Source: Draconibacterium orientale
GTDB lineage: Bacteria > Bacteroidota > Bacteroidia > Bacteroidales > JAADGE01
Assembly: GCA_020721645.1 (NCBI GenBank)
Contig: DYMH01000009.1
Location: forward strand, 1 to 46,902
Reading direction: 5' to 3'
Length of the DNA stretch: 46,902 bases
Every line of letters begins with the position of its first letter. The stretch's first letter is position 1. The notes under the pieces were generated by a model. It made no database searches. It had not been told where the DNA came from and saw only the letters and a list, made by a program, of their open reading frames with translations. The translations under genes were made by a program, and so were the position numbers. Shown in pieces: positions 27,001 to 34,429 of this stretch.

Positions 27001-27497
27001 TCGGTGATGGAAATGGAAAGATTCCTAAAAAAATCGGTTTGTTGTTCTTCGGGATACTGAAATATATGTTCCACGGAATCAAAAATCAGTACAATTGATG
27101 GATTTTCGTGCTCGGATTTTAATTTTTTAAATGAGTTCCAAATATATTTTTTGGAAGTCAATTTGTCAATATAGCTCTCATTAATGCAAAGAATATCAAT
27201 TGATTGATAAAATAAATCAAGTAAAGTAGGCTCGTTGTTTTTGTTGCAGTTCGGAATATCAAAATAAACGATTTCAAAATCGCGAAAACGTCTGAGAAAA
27301 GGAATTACTCCGGCACGAAGCAAAGATGTTTTTCCTGCACCCGATTCTGATAGCAGAAGGTTGAAATGATTTTTGTCGAGATTCGAAATTATATTTTGCA
27401 ACTCAATTTCTCGCCCAAAAAATATGTCGGAATCATTTTCGGTATAAGCCGAAAAACCGGGATAACGTTTTTTTTGCATTTCTTTGTTCGACTCCAT
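24057..27497 (-). CDS. STAND NTPase with transmembrane segment and WD40 propellers
   Basis: A protein of about 1146 residues. An N-terminal nSTAND1-type NTPase begins with YPGFSAYTENDSDIFFGREIE. It has a Walker A loop (SESGAGKTSLLRAG) and a Walker-B-like VLIFDSVEHIF, followed by winged-helix and linker regions. A membrane span lies at about residues 444-466 (FTIIGFAAFVMALIGIFF), then a helical segment (AFRLAEEAYRINP). About fourteen WD40 repeats follow (for example HTDWLNSAEFSDDDTRIISTSRDKTIKIWNVNG), enough for two seven-bladed propellers. STAND proteins are ligand-triggered switches, often in phage defence or cell-death signalling. No catalytic effector domain is seen, so output may come from a partner. 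ATG at 27497 is chosen because it is close to the domain start; 27545 and 27476 are alternatives. Confidence 0.85.
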   Translation of the reverse strand: MESNKEMQKKRYPGFSAYTENDSDIFFGREIELQNIISNLDKNHFNLLLSESGAGKTSLLRAGVIPFLRRFRDFEIVYFDIPNCNKNNEPTLLDLFYQSIDILCINESYIDKLTSKKYIWNSFKKLKSEHENPSIVLIFDSVEHIFQYPEEQQTDFFRNLSISITENIPSEIKNDIEAKLRVNTDLLTDEGRRHLETQNDVRVIFSSNTIAFKKFETHFPLFPEIENSIFNLQFFSIEQASKALANPAIYNLKINGLSVFISHEFEFSSETLERILIFLSKNGKRNIRPIFIQLFGLYIENLFIENGEIQLKNDSDLNSILLTFYEKILNEIPTESERNKARYFIEEFLILEHEQKKLSIYKGAAEQQFAVEGSILNYLKKRRLLLEFQQNTNDSYIELCDDLWISPIIESKNRRKNAELFALEKLKQAEVLKKKADFQLLKVRKIKTFTIIGFAAFVMALIGIFFINAARKKSELNEITSRSNLFAYYAAKEIETDPTTAFRLAEEAYRINPKNANAAGSLITAYYSGESFYSILGNITKTTVSAQISPDRKSILTSNTNHRQKTYFLILNDLSGKEILRISHESPIISSDFTPDGKIITLTDAQGFVCFYNLKGLEFRRFKASDNVVWLCRFSPDMDKFLTSDAAGKLKLWRADSHLISELPQHDFDVYSADFSPNGEFIVTADEFTVKLYNTEGKFLRELPVPNKNSYYFPLIQSVRFSHNSEKIIVSINDRSGKNHIAWLTDLTGFNQMVFRGHTDWLNSAEFSDDDTRIISTSRDKTIKIWNVNGELIGTLKGHSANILDAEFDKASNTIFSVGDDKTIRNWHFGRLLNPMENIKTADFAIFSPDGLKILTVSANQVSLSDLTGKFSADFSVGNTTISAIAFSNSGNTIAVGSIDGNLSLHTLSGKEITVLKAHHKKINSICFSHDSIFLLSASDDSLAILWNIKKNIPEKVFRTEGKCTNAIFLSNKNSIVSSDNNGIISQWLISGKNENTFNIEDCGIRSLQTNLVATKLLICGDDNILRFADLKNHTVKTADYLKNNISSAAFSPDEKYLITGSNDGFLRLYNSNEREMIKLSNPGSIVNLSFSSDSKYIIAVYEKNGIKTAKIWVIDPLKILELTNTIKIFGNFQKISKEYLDKYID

Positions 27498-27555
27498 GTA
27501 GATTTTTTTAGATGATAAATGTATGGAAAAATATACAAATTTCACGTAAAATTAT

Positions 27556-27584
27556 TTTGAAATAAGAAAAAATAGTTATCTTTG
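27556..27584 (+). promoter_or_regulatory. Promoter candidate for ridA
   Basis: TTTG at 27556-27559 and an exact TATCTTTG at 27577-27584, spaced 21 bases, on the plus strand between the divergent STAND gene and ridA. Confidence 0.5.
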
Positions 27585-27761
27585 TAAAGCGTGATTTACA
27601 TTTATGGATTGTTTTTATCTTAAAATTACAATATTTGGTAAAACATCTAAGCTACTCAAAAGCAACAAATGGTTTTACAACCTAATTTTGAAATAAGTTT
27701 TAATAGAATAAAATTAGCGAATTTGTCTATACTTTTACAGACAACATTTAAAAATGAGAAA

Positions 27762-28142
27762 ATGAAAAAAATTATTCGTACCGACAAAGCACCCAAAGCC
27801 ATCGGACCATACAGTCAAGCCGTGCAGGCAGGCAATACCTTATATATTTCGGGACAAATTCCTATCGACCCTGCAAGCGGGAAAATTGTTGAAGGCGGTA
27901 TCAAAGAGCAAACCGCACAAGTGATGAAAAATATAAATGCGATTTTGGATGAGGCAGGATTTACATTTTCCGATGTCGTAAAATCGACCTGTTTGCTCAG
28001 CTCTATTGCGAATTTTGCCGAAATGAACGAAATTTACGGTAAGTATTATTCCGAAAATCCGCCGGCACGTGCAGCCTTTGCAGTCAAAGATTTGCCGCTG
28101 GGTGCATTGGTCGAAATTGAAACAATTGCCGTTAAAATGTAA
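27762..28142 (+). CDS. ridA: RidA-family enamine/imine deaminase
   Basis: A 126-residue RidA (YjgF/YER057c/UK114). It hydrolyses reactive enamines and imines released by PLP enzymes such as threonine dehydratase. The sequence runs TDKAPKAIGPYSQAVQAGNTLYISGQIPIDP near the N-terminus and ENPPARAAFAVKDLPLGALVEIE near the C-terminus. The latter has the Arg that binds the substrate carboxylate and the Glu of the active site. The frame is open for 31 codons before this ATG, but the family starts here. The gene is divergent from the STAND gene and in the same direction as the EACC1-like gene, 131 bases upstream of it. Confidence 0.95.
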   Translation: MKKIIRTDKAPKAIGPYSQAVQAGNTLYISGQIPIDPASGKIVEGGIKEQTAQVMKNINAILDEAGFTFSDVVKSTCLLSSIANFAEMNEIYGKYYSENPPARAAFAVKDLPLGALVEIETIAVKM

Positions 28143-28273
28143 ATTCAGGTTTTGTGATTTTTTCAATCATCGAAATAACGAAAATCCTTTTATCAGTCAG
28201 AAAAATAGTGAAAATGATACAATAAATCAAAAAATCATTTATCATTATTAGTTTTTCACTTAAAAAATACCCC

Positions 28274-28684
28274 ATGAAATTATTTGTCCACGTAACGGGC
28301 GAAAATCCCGAAAAAGAATTACTTCATTTAAAAAAATATATCGAAAACGCACAAATCGAGGATTTGGAAACAATTGAATTAACACGTGTTGCCGCAAAAA
28401 AAGGCGAAATGGGCAGCGGCATTGTTGGTTCGCTTACGGCAGTTCTTATCGGAGCAGCAAATCCGTTCAGCCGATTGGTCGAAGCTTTCTCCAAATATGC
28501 TTCGAGTTATCGCACCGAAATTATCATTCGCAACGAATACGGAGACGAATTGGTGCTGAACACAAAAAAATTGGATAGAGAAGGAATTAATTATTTGGTA
28601 GATAAATTTTTGGACAAAAGTAAGGCATCGAAAACCGTTAAACAATCCAAAACCTCAAATAATATAAAAAAAGCTGTTAAGTGA
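28274..28684 (+). CDS. EACC1-like small protein (conflict-system component candidate)
   Basis: A 136-residue soluble protein. The pattern resembles 'effector-associated constant component 1' (EACC1), as I recall it from actinobacterial NTP-dependent conflict systems. It has an N-terminal strand and helix (LFVHVTGENPEKELLHLKKYI), a RVAAKKGEMGSGIVG turn matching the family's PGEMG region, then FSRLVEAFSKYASSYRTEIIIRNEYGDELVL and a terminal helix. Family members act as invariant partners of variable effectors and peptidases; no molecular activity is known. The C-terminal 20 residues are Lys/Ser-rich. The nSTAND gene is nearby but divergent, with ridA between. Assignment is from memory of the family pattern and needs a profile search. 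Confidence 0.55.
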   Translation: MKLFVHVTGENPEKELLHLKKYIENAQIEDLETIELTRVAAKKGEMGSGIVGSLTAVLIGAANPFSRLVEAFSKYASSYRTEIIIRNEYGDELVLNTKKLDREGINYLVDKFLDKSKASKTVKQSKTSNNIKKAVK

Positions 28685-28704
28685 AATTGAGCTTTGACTT
28701 AATG

Positions 28705-28732
28705 CAAAGAGTATCAAACCCGGTACTCTTTG
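28705..28732 (+). terminator. Hairpin after the EACC1-like gene
   Basis: CAAAGAGTA (28705-28713) and TACTCTTTG (28724-28732) form a perfect 9-base stem, without a T-run. It may act together with the second hairpin 10 bases downstream. Confidence 0.5.
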
Positions 28733-28741
28733 GTTTGAAGT

Positions 28742-28777
28742 ATGCCTTTACGAAACATTGTAGAGGCATTTTTTTTG
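28742..28777 (+). terminator. Rho-independent terminator
   Basis: ATGCCTTTAC (28742-28751) pairs with GTAGAGGCAT (28760-28769, one G-T pair) around an 8-base loop, followed by eight T. Confidence 0.85.
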
Positions 28778-28941
28778 ATAATTGCAAAAAATATTACGAA
28801 TTTTATAACTTTAAATCAAATATTTTCGTTCTCGACCAATCCGGCATTTACTTTGCCGTATCGTTTTCTTTGGGAAGGTGCAAAATGAAGATCCCAATCA
28901 AGAATTACTCTTATAATATTTTTAACTAAAACAACGAACGT

Positions 28942-30366
28942 ATGAAAAACATTACTTTTTATTTATTTTTTGTTTTCTGTATTTTTTCCTTTTATCCTAC
29001 AACCGGTTTTGGACAAGATGACCCCGAAACCGATGGTTTCGATACTCAAACCGAGCAAGGTAAACAGAGCAATTTAGCTGCATCATTATTGTATTCGCAA
29101 ATTGGAAATCAAGGATTTGTAGGAATGCGAGTTCAGCCCGAATTTGCTTTCGGAAAATTAGGTTTCGGATTAGACGTTCCCGTGATGTTTAATGTAGAGA
29201 CGTGGAAATTCCGTACCGATGAATTTGAAAGCGGTATCGGCTGGTTGAGAATGATTCGATATGTGCGATGGGGAATTAAAAAACGAGACCCGTTTTATGC
29301 TCGCGTTGGCGAACTGTCCGGCTCGTATCTCGGTTACGGAATACTCATTGATAATTACGACAATTCGGTTAGTTTCGATAAACGAAAACTCGGAGCCGAA
29401 TTTGATTTACTCTTCGGCAAAACTTTCGGTTTGGAAGGAATGTACAGTGATTTCGATTTCAGTTCGTTCAATCTCTTAGGCGTGCGTCCTTATTATCGTC
29501 CGCTGGGAAATTCGGAAATTCCGATACTAAAAACTTTGGAATTTGGGCTTGGTTTTGCTACCGACCACGACAATACAAAAATCGTAACCGATTCAGTAAC
29601 CGTACAAAACAAGTTTATAGAAGCAGGGCAACAAGCATTTTCGGGCGATATCGGCTTACAATTGATTAATACCGAATTTCTGCATTTGGCAGTTTACGGG
29701 CAATATGGCTACATGATGAAAAACACTTCCGATTCGTTAAAGGCAACTCTCGATGCACTTTATACAGCGTTGCCTGCCGAAGAGCAAGTCAACAGTTTGA
29801 TTCCGAAATACAACGACGGCAGCGGAATTGGTGCAGGTATTGACTTAAAAATTAAATTCTTAGATAAGGTTTTGCGTACCGATATTCGTCTGGAAAGAGT
29901 TTGGTATAACGATTATTTTGTGCCGCAATTTTTCGATGTCGGATATGAGTTAAATAAAGATGCCAAAGTGATTTCGTTGGCTTCGACCGGCAAAAAACAA
30001 GGAACCGTAGGCTCGCTTACCGTCATGGTGTTAAGTAAAGTAAGTGTCGGTGGGTCGCTTTGGATACCCGATGGAATGGGCGAACAAGCTCCGGCTTTGC
30101 TTCAACTCAACGCCGATGCTTCGCAATTGTCGAAAAAAATTGTTTTAAAAGGATATTATGTTAAAACAGGAATCACCGATTTGAAAGATGCCTTGAAAAT
30201 AGACAACCGCTCTTTGGCAGGGCTTCGAGTAGCTTATAAAATATACAGTATTCTCGAAATCGGATTGGATTATAAATGGACTTTTACTGTGGACGAAAAT
30301 CAAGAATGGAAGGCAAGTAATTACATCTCGCCTTATTTCGGTCTAAGTCTGCCGCTGAATTTTTAG
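28942..30366 (+). CDS. Predicted outer-membrane beta-barrel protein, family not recognised
   Basis: A 474-residue protein with a signal peptide (TTGFGQ) and a short acidic linker (DDPETDGFDTQTEQ). The rest looks like an outer-membrane barrel of about 14 strands, rich in alternating aromatic/Gly patterns (LGFGLDVPVMFNVETWKF, GVRPYYRPLG, LEFGLGFATDHDN, VAYKIYSILEIGLDYKWTF). It ends in GLSLPLNF with the terminal Phe. I do not recognise a family. Its own transcript is likely, since terminator hairpins precede it and a possible one follows. Convergent with the secreted gene downstream. Confidence 0.7.
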   Translation: MKNITFYLFFVFCIFSFYPTTGFGQDDPETDGFDTQTEQGKQSNLAASLLYSQIGNQGFVGMRVQPEFAFGKLGFGLDVPVMFNVETWKFRTDEFESGIGWLRMIRYVRWGIKKRDPFYARVGELSGSYLGYGILIDNYDNSVSFDKRKLGAEFDLLFGKTFGLEGMYSDFDFSSFNLLGVRPYYRPLGNSEIPILKTLEFGLGFATDHDNTKIVTDSVTVQNKFIEAGQQAFSGDIGLQLINTEFLHLAVYGQYGYMMKNTSDSLKATLDALYTALPAEEQVNSLIPKYNDGSGIGAGIDLKIKFLDKVLRTDIRLERVWYNDYFVPQFFDVGYELNKDAKVISLASTGKKQGTVGSLTVMVLSKVSVGGSLWIPDGMGEQAPALLQLNADASQLSKKIVLKGYYVKTGITDLKDALKIDNRSLAGLRVAYKIYSILEIGLDYKWTFTVDENQEWKASNYISPYFGLSLPLNF

Positions 30367-30386
30367 TATGCAAGTCAAATACAGAG

Positions 30387-30487
30387 AAGCCTGTCGCAAC
30401 AATCCGTCCGAAATGTTTGAAGGAAAAGAAATTCTTCTTTTTCAAATTATCAAACCGGATTTTCTTCGGAAAGCGGCAGGCTTTTTT
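30387..30487 (+). terminator. Long-loop inverted repeat with T-run
   Basis: AAGCCTGTCGC (30387-30397) pairs with GCGGCAGGCTT (30473-30483, one mismatch) and is followed by Ts. The 75 bases between include a second imperfect stem (TTGAAGGAAAAGAA with TTCTTTTTCAA) and TCCGAAA/TTCGGA. It may terminate the barrel gene or be a structured RNA. Confidence 0.4.
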
Positions 30488-31271
30488 ATTTTTTCAAACT
30501 CGGGTCTTCTCCGTTGCCCACCGTATTCATAAAGATTTTCTGCCATTCGGGGTTCAAAGCATCTTTCATCAAAATAAAAACATTATCCCCAAATACAAAA
30601 TCGGTAATTTCTTTCATGCCGTATTTTTTAAGTAAAGCCATTTGAGCATCGTTCGGAGCTCCGTTCACTTCCGGGTCGGCATTGTTCGACCAACCTTTGT
30701 ATTCAAAATTTTCGGGCACTGTGGGGTCCGGACTATTGTTTTCGACATCAATACCTACCAAGTTCATATCTTTTTTCGTTTCATCGGTGTTGTTATTGGT
30801 TTTTTTCTGAACCGGCTCAAAGGGATGCCGGCGATAACGCAATCGCCACATGTTATTCATAATCACCATCAAACGAAACATTTCGTATTCTTGGGCTTGC
30901 TCAATATCGCCGCTGTAATCGCTTTTTAAGAGAGCTGTAATATCGGGCGGCAGTTCAAACATTTGATATTTATCAACAATTAAATTTTTCTTTTTCGGAT
31001 TTGCCTTCGAACGTTCAAAACCCATAGCCTGTTTTGCCCAAGTGTCTGCGGGTATCTGTTGAACTATCATTTTGCCTTCGGCATCAAATTTAACTAAGGC
31101 ACATTGAAAATACATGTTTTCGTTGGAAGGTATCAATCGAAATGCAAATTGAAGCTCAGCCTCCGGCTCTTCGTCTCCAAAGGATTTAGGTTCCTCGTCT
31201 ATCTGAGCCGAAACATCAAAAATTAACAAAATATTCAGTATAAAAATACTTATCAGTGCTTTCATTATCAT
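30486..31271 (-). CDS. Secreted protein of unknown family
   Basis: About 261 residues, not recognised. Start chosen at the ATG at 31271 (31265 is equally possible): both give a signal peptide (KALISIFILNILLIFDVSAQ), whereas the longer frame to 31316 would run through a promoter element at 31296-31303. The mature chain is acidic at its start (DEEPKSFGDEEPEAE). It then has mixed strands (FAFRLIPSNENMYFQCALVKFDAEGK), a helix rich in Met and Arg (MFRLMVIMNNMWRLRYRRHPFEP), an Asn/Thr-rich linker and a C-terminal DFVFGDNVFILMKDALNPEWQ. Probably periplasmic. Convergent with the barrel gene; no functional clue. Confidence 0.7.
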   Translation of the reverse strand: MIMKALISIFILNILLIFDVSAQIDEEPKSFGDEEPEAELQFAFRLIPSNENMYFQCALVKFDAEGKMIVQQIPADTWAKQAMGFERSKANPKKKNLIVDKYQMFELPPDITALLKSDYSGDIEQAQEYEMFRLMVIMNNMWRLRYRRHPFEPVQKKTNNNTDETKKDMNLVGIDVENNSPDPTVPENFEYKGWSNNADPEVNGAPNDAQMALLKKYGMKEITDFVFGDNVFILMKDALNPEWQKIFMNTVGNGEDPSLKK

Positions 31272-31295
31272 TAAATTTAACTCTTTTTTATTAAC

Positions 31296-31303
31296 CAAAT
31301 ATA
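31296..31303 (-). promoter_or_regulatory. -7 element TATATTTG (minus strand)
   Basis: Exact TAnnTTTG match 24 bases upstream of the ATG at 31271; it argues that translation starts at 31271 or 31265 rather than 31316. Confidence 0.55.
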
Positions 31304-31536
31304 CAAAAATTTTCATTCTTTTTTTGTATATTTTAAACGAAAAATTCTTGATTTTATGTTTCAGTACAAAAGATTCAATTTAGAATACACTCAAATTTTA
31401 CAGTTATTACTAAAATATGATTTTATTGTGTGAATTTTAGTTTGATAAAAAATAAAAACAGAATTTAGGTGCAAAATTACTATTTTTACCGGCTCAGATA
31501 AGAAAAATTACAACACGATTAATTAATATTTTCGAT

Positions 31537-32985
31537 ATGATACCAAAAATTAAAACAATAAAACACTTGTCGTACAAAAATTCGATTTGTTTCGTAACCG
31601 ATAATAAACTGACAGGGCTTGAAACGGAAAAATCAATATCAAAACATCTCGAATTTTTAAAAAAACAGATAGAATTGGAGCAAACCATGATTGAATTGCA
31701 TGATTTTCCCTTATTTTATTATGTCGCAATTATTTTTGAATCGAAAAATGTAAATGTCGATTTTGAAAAAGCACGCATTTTAGGTTCGCAGCTAAAACAG
31801 CGACACCGAACACAAAAAATTGAATCGCTCGAAGTCGTTAATCTTACCGAAAATCAAGCGTTAACATTACCTTTTGTTGAAGGATTGATGTTAAGCTCAT
31901 ATACGTTTTCAAAATATTTTAAAGATTCGGAAAAGAAAAACGGAAGTCTAAAAGAAATTTTGATTGCCGAAAGCGGAATAAAAAAATCCGAAATCGAAGA
32001 ATTACAAATTCAAAGCGAAGCCGTATTTTTAGCCCGCGATTTGGGAAACGAACCTTATTCGACACTCAACACGGTGAAATTTGCAGAAGAAATAACAAAA
32101 ACCGCTGCCGAATCGGGCTTCAAAATCGAAATATTGGGTAAAAAACAAATTGAATCTTTGCAAATGGGCGGTTTGTTGGGCGTGAACAGAGGAAGTGAAT
32201 ATCCGCCGTTTTTTGCTGTTTTGGAATGGAAACCCGAACATGCGGTGAACGAAAAACCTATCGTTTTGGTTGGTAAAGGCATAGTTTACGATTCGGGAGG
32301 TTATAGTTTAAAACCCACAAGCAGCATGGATACCATGAAATCTGATATGTGCGGTGCGGCTGATGTTTTAGCAATTTTCTCAATAGCAGCTCAATTAAAA
32401 CTGCCTATAAATCTTATCGGTTTAATTCCTTCGACCGACAATGCTGTTTCGGCAGCATCATACCGTCCGGGAGATATAATTAAAATGCACAACGGTTTGT
32501 TTGTCGAAGTACTCAATACCGATGCCGAAGGGCGACTGATATTAGCCGATGCACTGAGTTATGCACAAAAATTTCAACCCGAATTGGTCTTAGATTTTGC
32601 CACACTCACAGGTTCGGCAGTCGCAGCATTGGGCGAACACGGAACCGTTGCCATGGGTAAAGTTGATAAAAATATCTTTGAAATGATTTGCGAAAGCGGC
32701 GAAAAAGTTCACGAACGTATCGTTGAATTTCCTCTTTGGGACGAATACGCCAAACTGATAAAATCAGAAATTGCTGACCTGAAAAATATCGGAGGTTCGG
32801 AAGCCGGGGCAATTACTGCTGCCAAATTTTTAGAACGTTTTACCAACTATCCTTGGATTCATTTCGATATTGCCGGTTCTTCGTTTATCAAAAGTGATAA
32901 CGAGTATAAAACTAAAGGAGCTACCGGAGTAGGCGTTCGATTGATGGTGGAATTTTTGAAACGCCGAATCAATATCAAAAAATGA
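31537..32985 (+). CDS. M17-family leucyl aminopeptidase
   Basis: A 482-residue cytosol aminopeptidase (PepA type) that removes N-terminal residues from peptides using two metal ions. The catalytic C-terminal half has VLVGKGIVYDSGGYSLKP (metal-binding Lys and Asp), MKSDMCGAADVL, NAVSAASYRPGD and the M17 signature NTDAEGRLILADAL. It continues with FATLTGSAVAALG and a late HFDIAGSSF segment. The N-terminal 150 residues are the less conserved regulatory domain. Length is normal. It lies alone on the plus strand, 116 bases before pdxA, with an imperfect promoter (TATTTTTA) upstream. Confidence 0.94.
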   Translation: MIPKIKTIKHLSYKNSICFVTDNKLTGLETEKSISKHLEFLKKQIELEQTMIELHDFPLFYYVAIIFESKNVNVDFEKARILGSQLKQRHRTQKIESLEVVNLTENQALTLPFVEGLMLSSYTFSKYFKDSEKKNGSLKEILIAESGIKKSEIEELQIQSEAVFLARDLGNEPYSTLNTVKFAEEITKTAAESGFKIEILGKKQIESLQMGGLLGVNRGSEYPPFFAVLEWKPEHAVNEKPIVLVGKGIVYDSGGYSLKPTSSMDTMKSDMCGAADVLAIFSIAAQLKLPINLIGLIPSTDNAVSAASYRPGDIIKMHNGLFVEVLNTDAEGRLILADALSYAQKFQPELVLDFATLTGSAVAALGEHGTVAMGKVDKNIFEMICESGEKVHERIVEFPLWDEYAKLIKSEIADLKNIGGSEAGAITAAKFLERFTNYPWIHFDIAGSSFIKSDNEYKTKGATGVGVRLMVEFLKRRINIKK

Positions 32986-33101
32986 CAAATTTCAAAAATG
33001 ATAAATTTGATATCAAACTCGAAATAATGAAAACTAAGACCATATTTAATCAAAATTAGGTACTTTTACCGAAAAATTGTCTGAAAAAAAATATTAAAAA
33101 A

Positions 33102-34199
33102 ATGAATACTGACGAACGAATAGTCGTAGGCATCACACACGGCGACGTGAATGGAGTTGGCTATGAAATTATTATAAAAACCTTGATGGAACCTGAGATT
33201 TGCGAATTGTGCACACCCGTTGTTTATGGTTCGCCAAAATTGGCAGCCTATCACCGCAAGGCACTGAATATTGAAAATTTTAGTTTTAATTTGGTGAAAT
33301 CAATTGAGCACATCAATCTCAAACGCCCAAATATTATTGATTGTGTTGATGATACGGTGCGGATAGAACTCGGACACCCTTCGCCGGCAGCAGGTTTGGC
33401 GGCTTTTCAATCCTTAGAAAAAGCACTCGAAGATGTGAAATTGAACAAGCTCGATGCTCTGGTTACTGCACCTATCAACAAATATACAATACAATCCGAG
33501 CAATTTCATTTTCCGGGACATACGGAATATCTTCAACAACAATTCCCCGGAAACGATGCTTTGATGTTGATGTGTGCCGATAATCTACGTATTGGTGTTG
33601 TTACGGGACACGTTCCCATTTCCGAAGTTTCGGCATTGATTAAAAAGAGTTTAATTCTAAAAAAACTCAGAATACTCAACCAGTCGCTGATACAAGATTT
33701 TGGAATCCGAAAACCGACCATTGCCGTTTTGGGTTTAAACCCTCATGCAGGCGACAACGGGCTAATAGGACGGGAAGAAATAGAAGAAATTATTCCGGCT
33801 TTGAAAACTGCACGCGAAGAAAACATTATGGCAATCGGTCCATACCCCGCCGACGGCTTCTTTGGCAGCGACGGCTCTAAAAAATTCGATGCCGTTTTGG
33901 CAATGTATCACGACCAAGGACTCACCGCATTCAAAACTCTAAGTTTTGAGCAAGGCGTAAATTTCACTGCCGGATTACCACTGATACGAACCTCGCCGGC
34001 ACACGGAACGGCATACGATATCGCAGGAAAAGGTGTGGCTTCCGAAGAATCATTTCGAAGCTCAATTTATTTGGCTATCGACATTTGCCGCAATCGGCGT
34101 TCTTTTATACAATTGACAAGCAACAGCCTGAAATTGCAAACCGTTTCGGATAAAAATGCTGTTGATGAAGAAATTGTAATTCAGGAAGATAACAGCTAA
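33102..34199 (+). CDS. pdxA: 4-hydroxythreonine-4-phosphate dehydrogenase
   Basis: A 365-residue PdxA, which oxidises 4-phosphohydroxy-L-threonine to the amino ketone that PdxJ uses in de novo vitamin B6 synthesis. Visible motifs are VGITHGDVNGVGYEIIIKTL, the metal-site region APINKYTIQSEQFHFPGHTEYL, LGLNPHAGDNGLIGREE, MYHDQGLTAFKTL and RTSPAHGTAYDIAGKG. PdxJ is encoded about 12 kb upstream. The C-terminus has about 15 extra polar residues (VDEEIVIQEDNS). The following gap carries the second copy of the miniature repeat element. Confidence 0.96.
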   Translation: MNTDERIVVGITHGDVNGVGYEIIIKTLMEPEICELCTPVVYGSPKLAAYHRKALNIENFSFNLVKSIEHINLKRPNIIDCVDDTVRIELGHPSPAAGLAAFQSLEKALEDVKLNKLDALVTAPINKYTIQSEQFHFPGHTEYLQQQFPGNDALMLMCADNLRIGVVTGHVPISEVSALIKKSLILKKLRILNQSLIQDFGIRKPTIAVLGLNPHAGDNGLIGREEIEEIIPALKTAREENIMAIGPYPADGFFGSDGSKKFDAVLAMYHDQGLTAFKTLSFEQGVNFTAGLPLIRTSPAHGTAYDIAGKGVASEESFRSSIYLAIDICRNRRSFIQLTSNSLKLQTVSDKNAVDEEIVIQEDNS

Positions 34200-34246
34200 A
34201 TTAGCGATAACCTATAATTTTAAAAATTTACAAAGAAAAAACAGAG

Positions 34247-34346
34247 TTAAGTAATCGGACATATTTATTTGTATGTTATAATGTCCATATTATTAAGAAA
34301 ATCAAATTATTGCTTCATTAACAATTAATAATTAACCATTACTTAA
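34247..34346 (-). repeat. MITE-like element, copy 2 (inverted relative to copy 1)
   Basis: A 100-base AT-rich element with perfect 9-base terminal inverted repeats (TTAAGTAAT at 34247-34255, ATTACTTAA at 34338-34346). Its reverse complement matches 21662-21766 at about 85% identity. It fills half of the 230-base gap between pdxA and the next gene. Confidence 0.8.
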
Positions 34347-34429
34347 TGTACTTTTAAACTGAAATTCGATTTTGTGTCGATTATTATTATTTCTAACAAA
34401 TATTTATTTTAAAATCTTATTGTAAAATT

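Noticed and set aside
27669-27761. 31-residue N-terminal extension of RidA
   Set aside because: RidA proteins are about 126 residues and begin at the chosen ATG; the extension has no family similarity.
28681-28929. 82-codon plus-strand frame after the EACC1-like gene
   Set aside because: It runs through two hairpins including a strong terminator, starts with GTG overlapping the previous stop, and shows no protein-like pattern.
29188-29200. GTAGAGACGTGG as another copy of the GAGACGTGT repeat
   Set aside because: It lies within the coding sequence of the barrel gene in frame and lacks the other half of the palindrome.
30486-31316. GldN-like gliding motility protein
   Set aside because: Only the general size and secretion are similar; none of the GldN motifs I know are present, and no other gld genes are nearby.
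32606-32812. Minus-strand frames inside the leucyl aminopeptidase gene and similar antisense frames throughout
   Set aside because: They mirror well-supported genes and have no independent motifs or starts.
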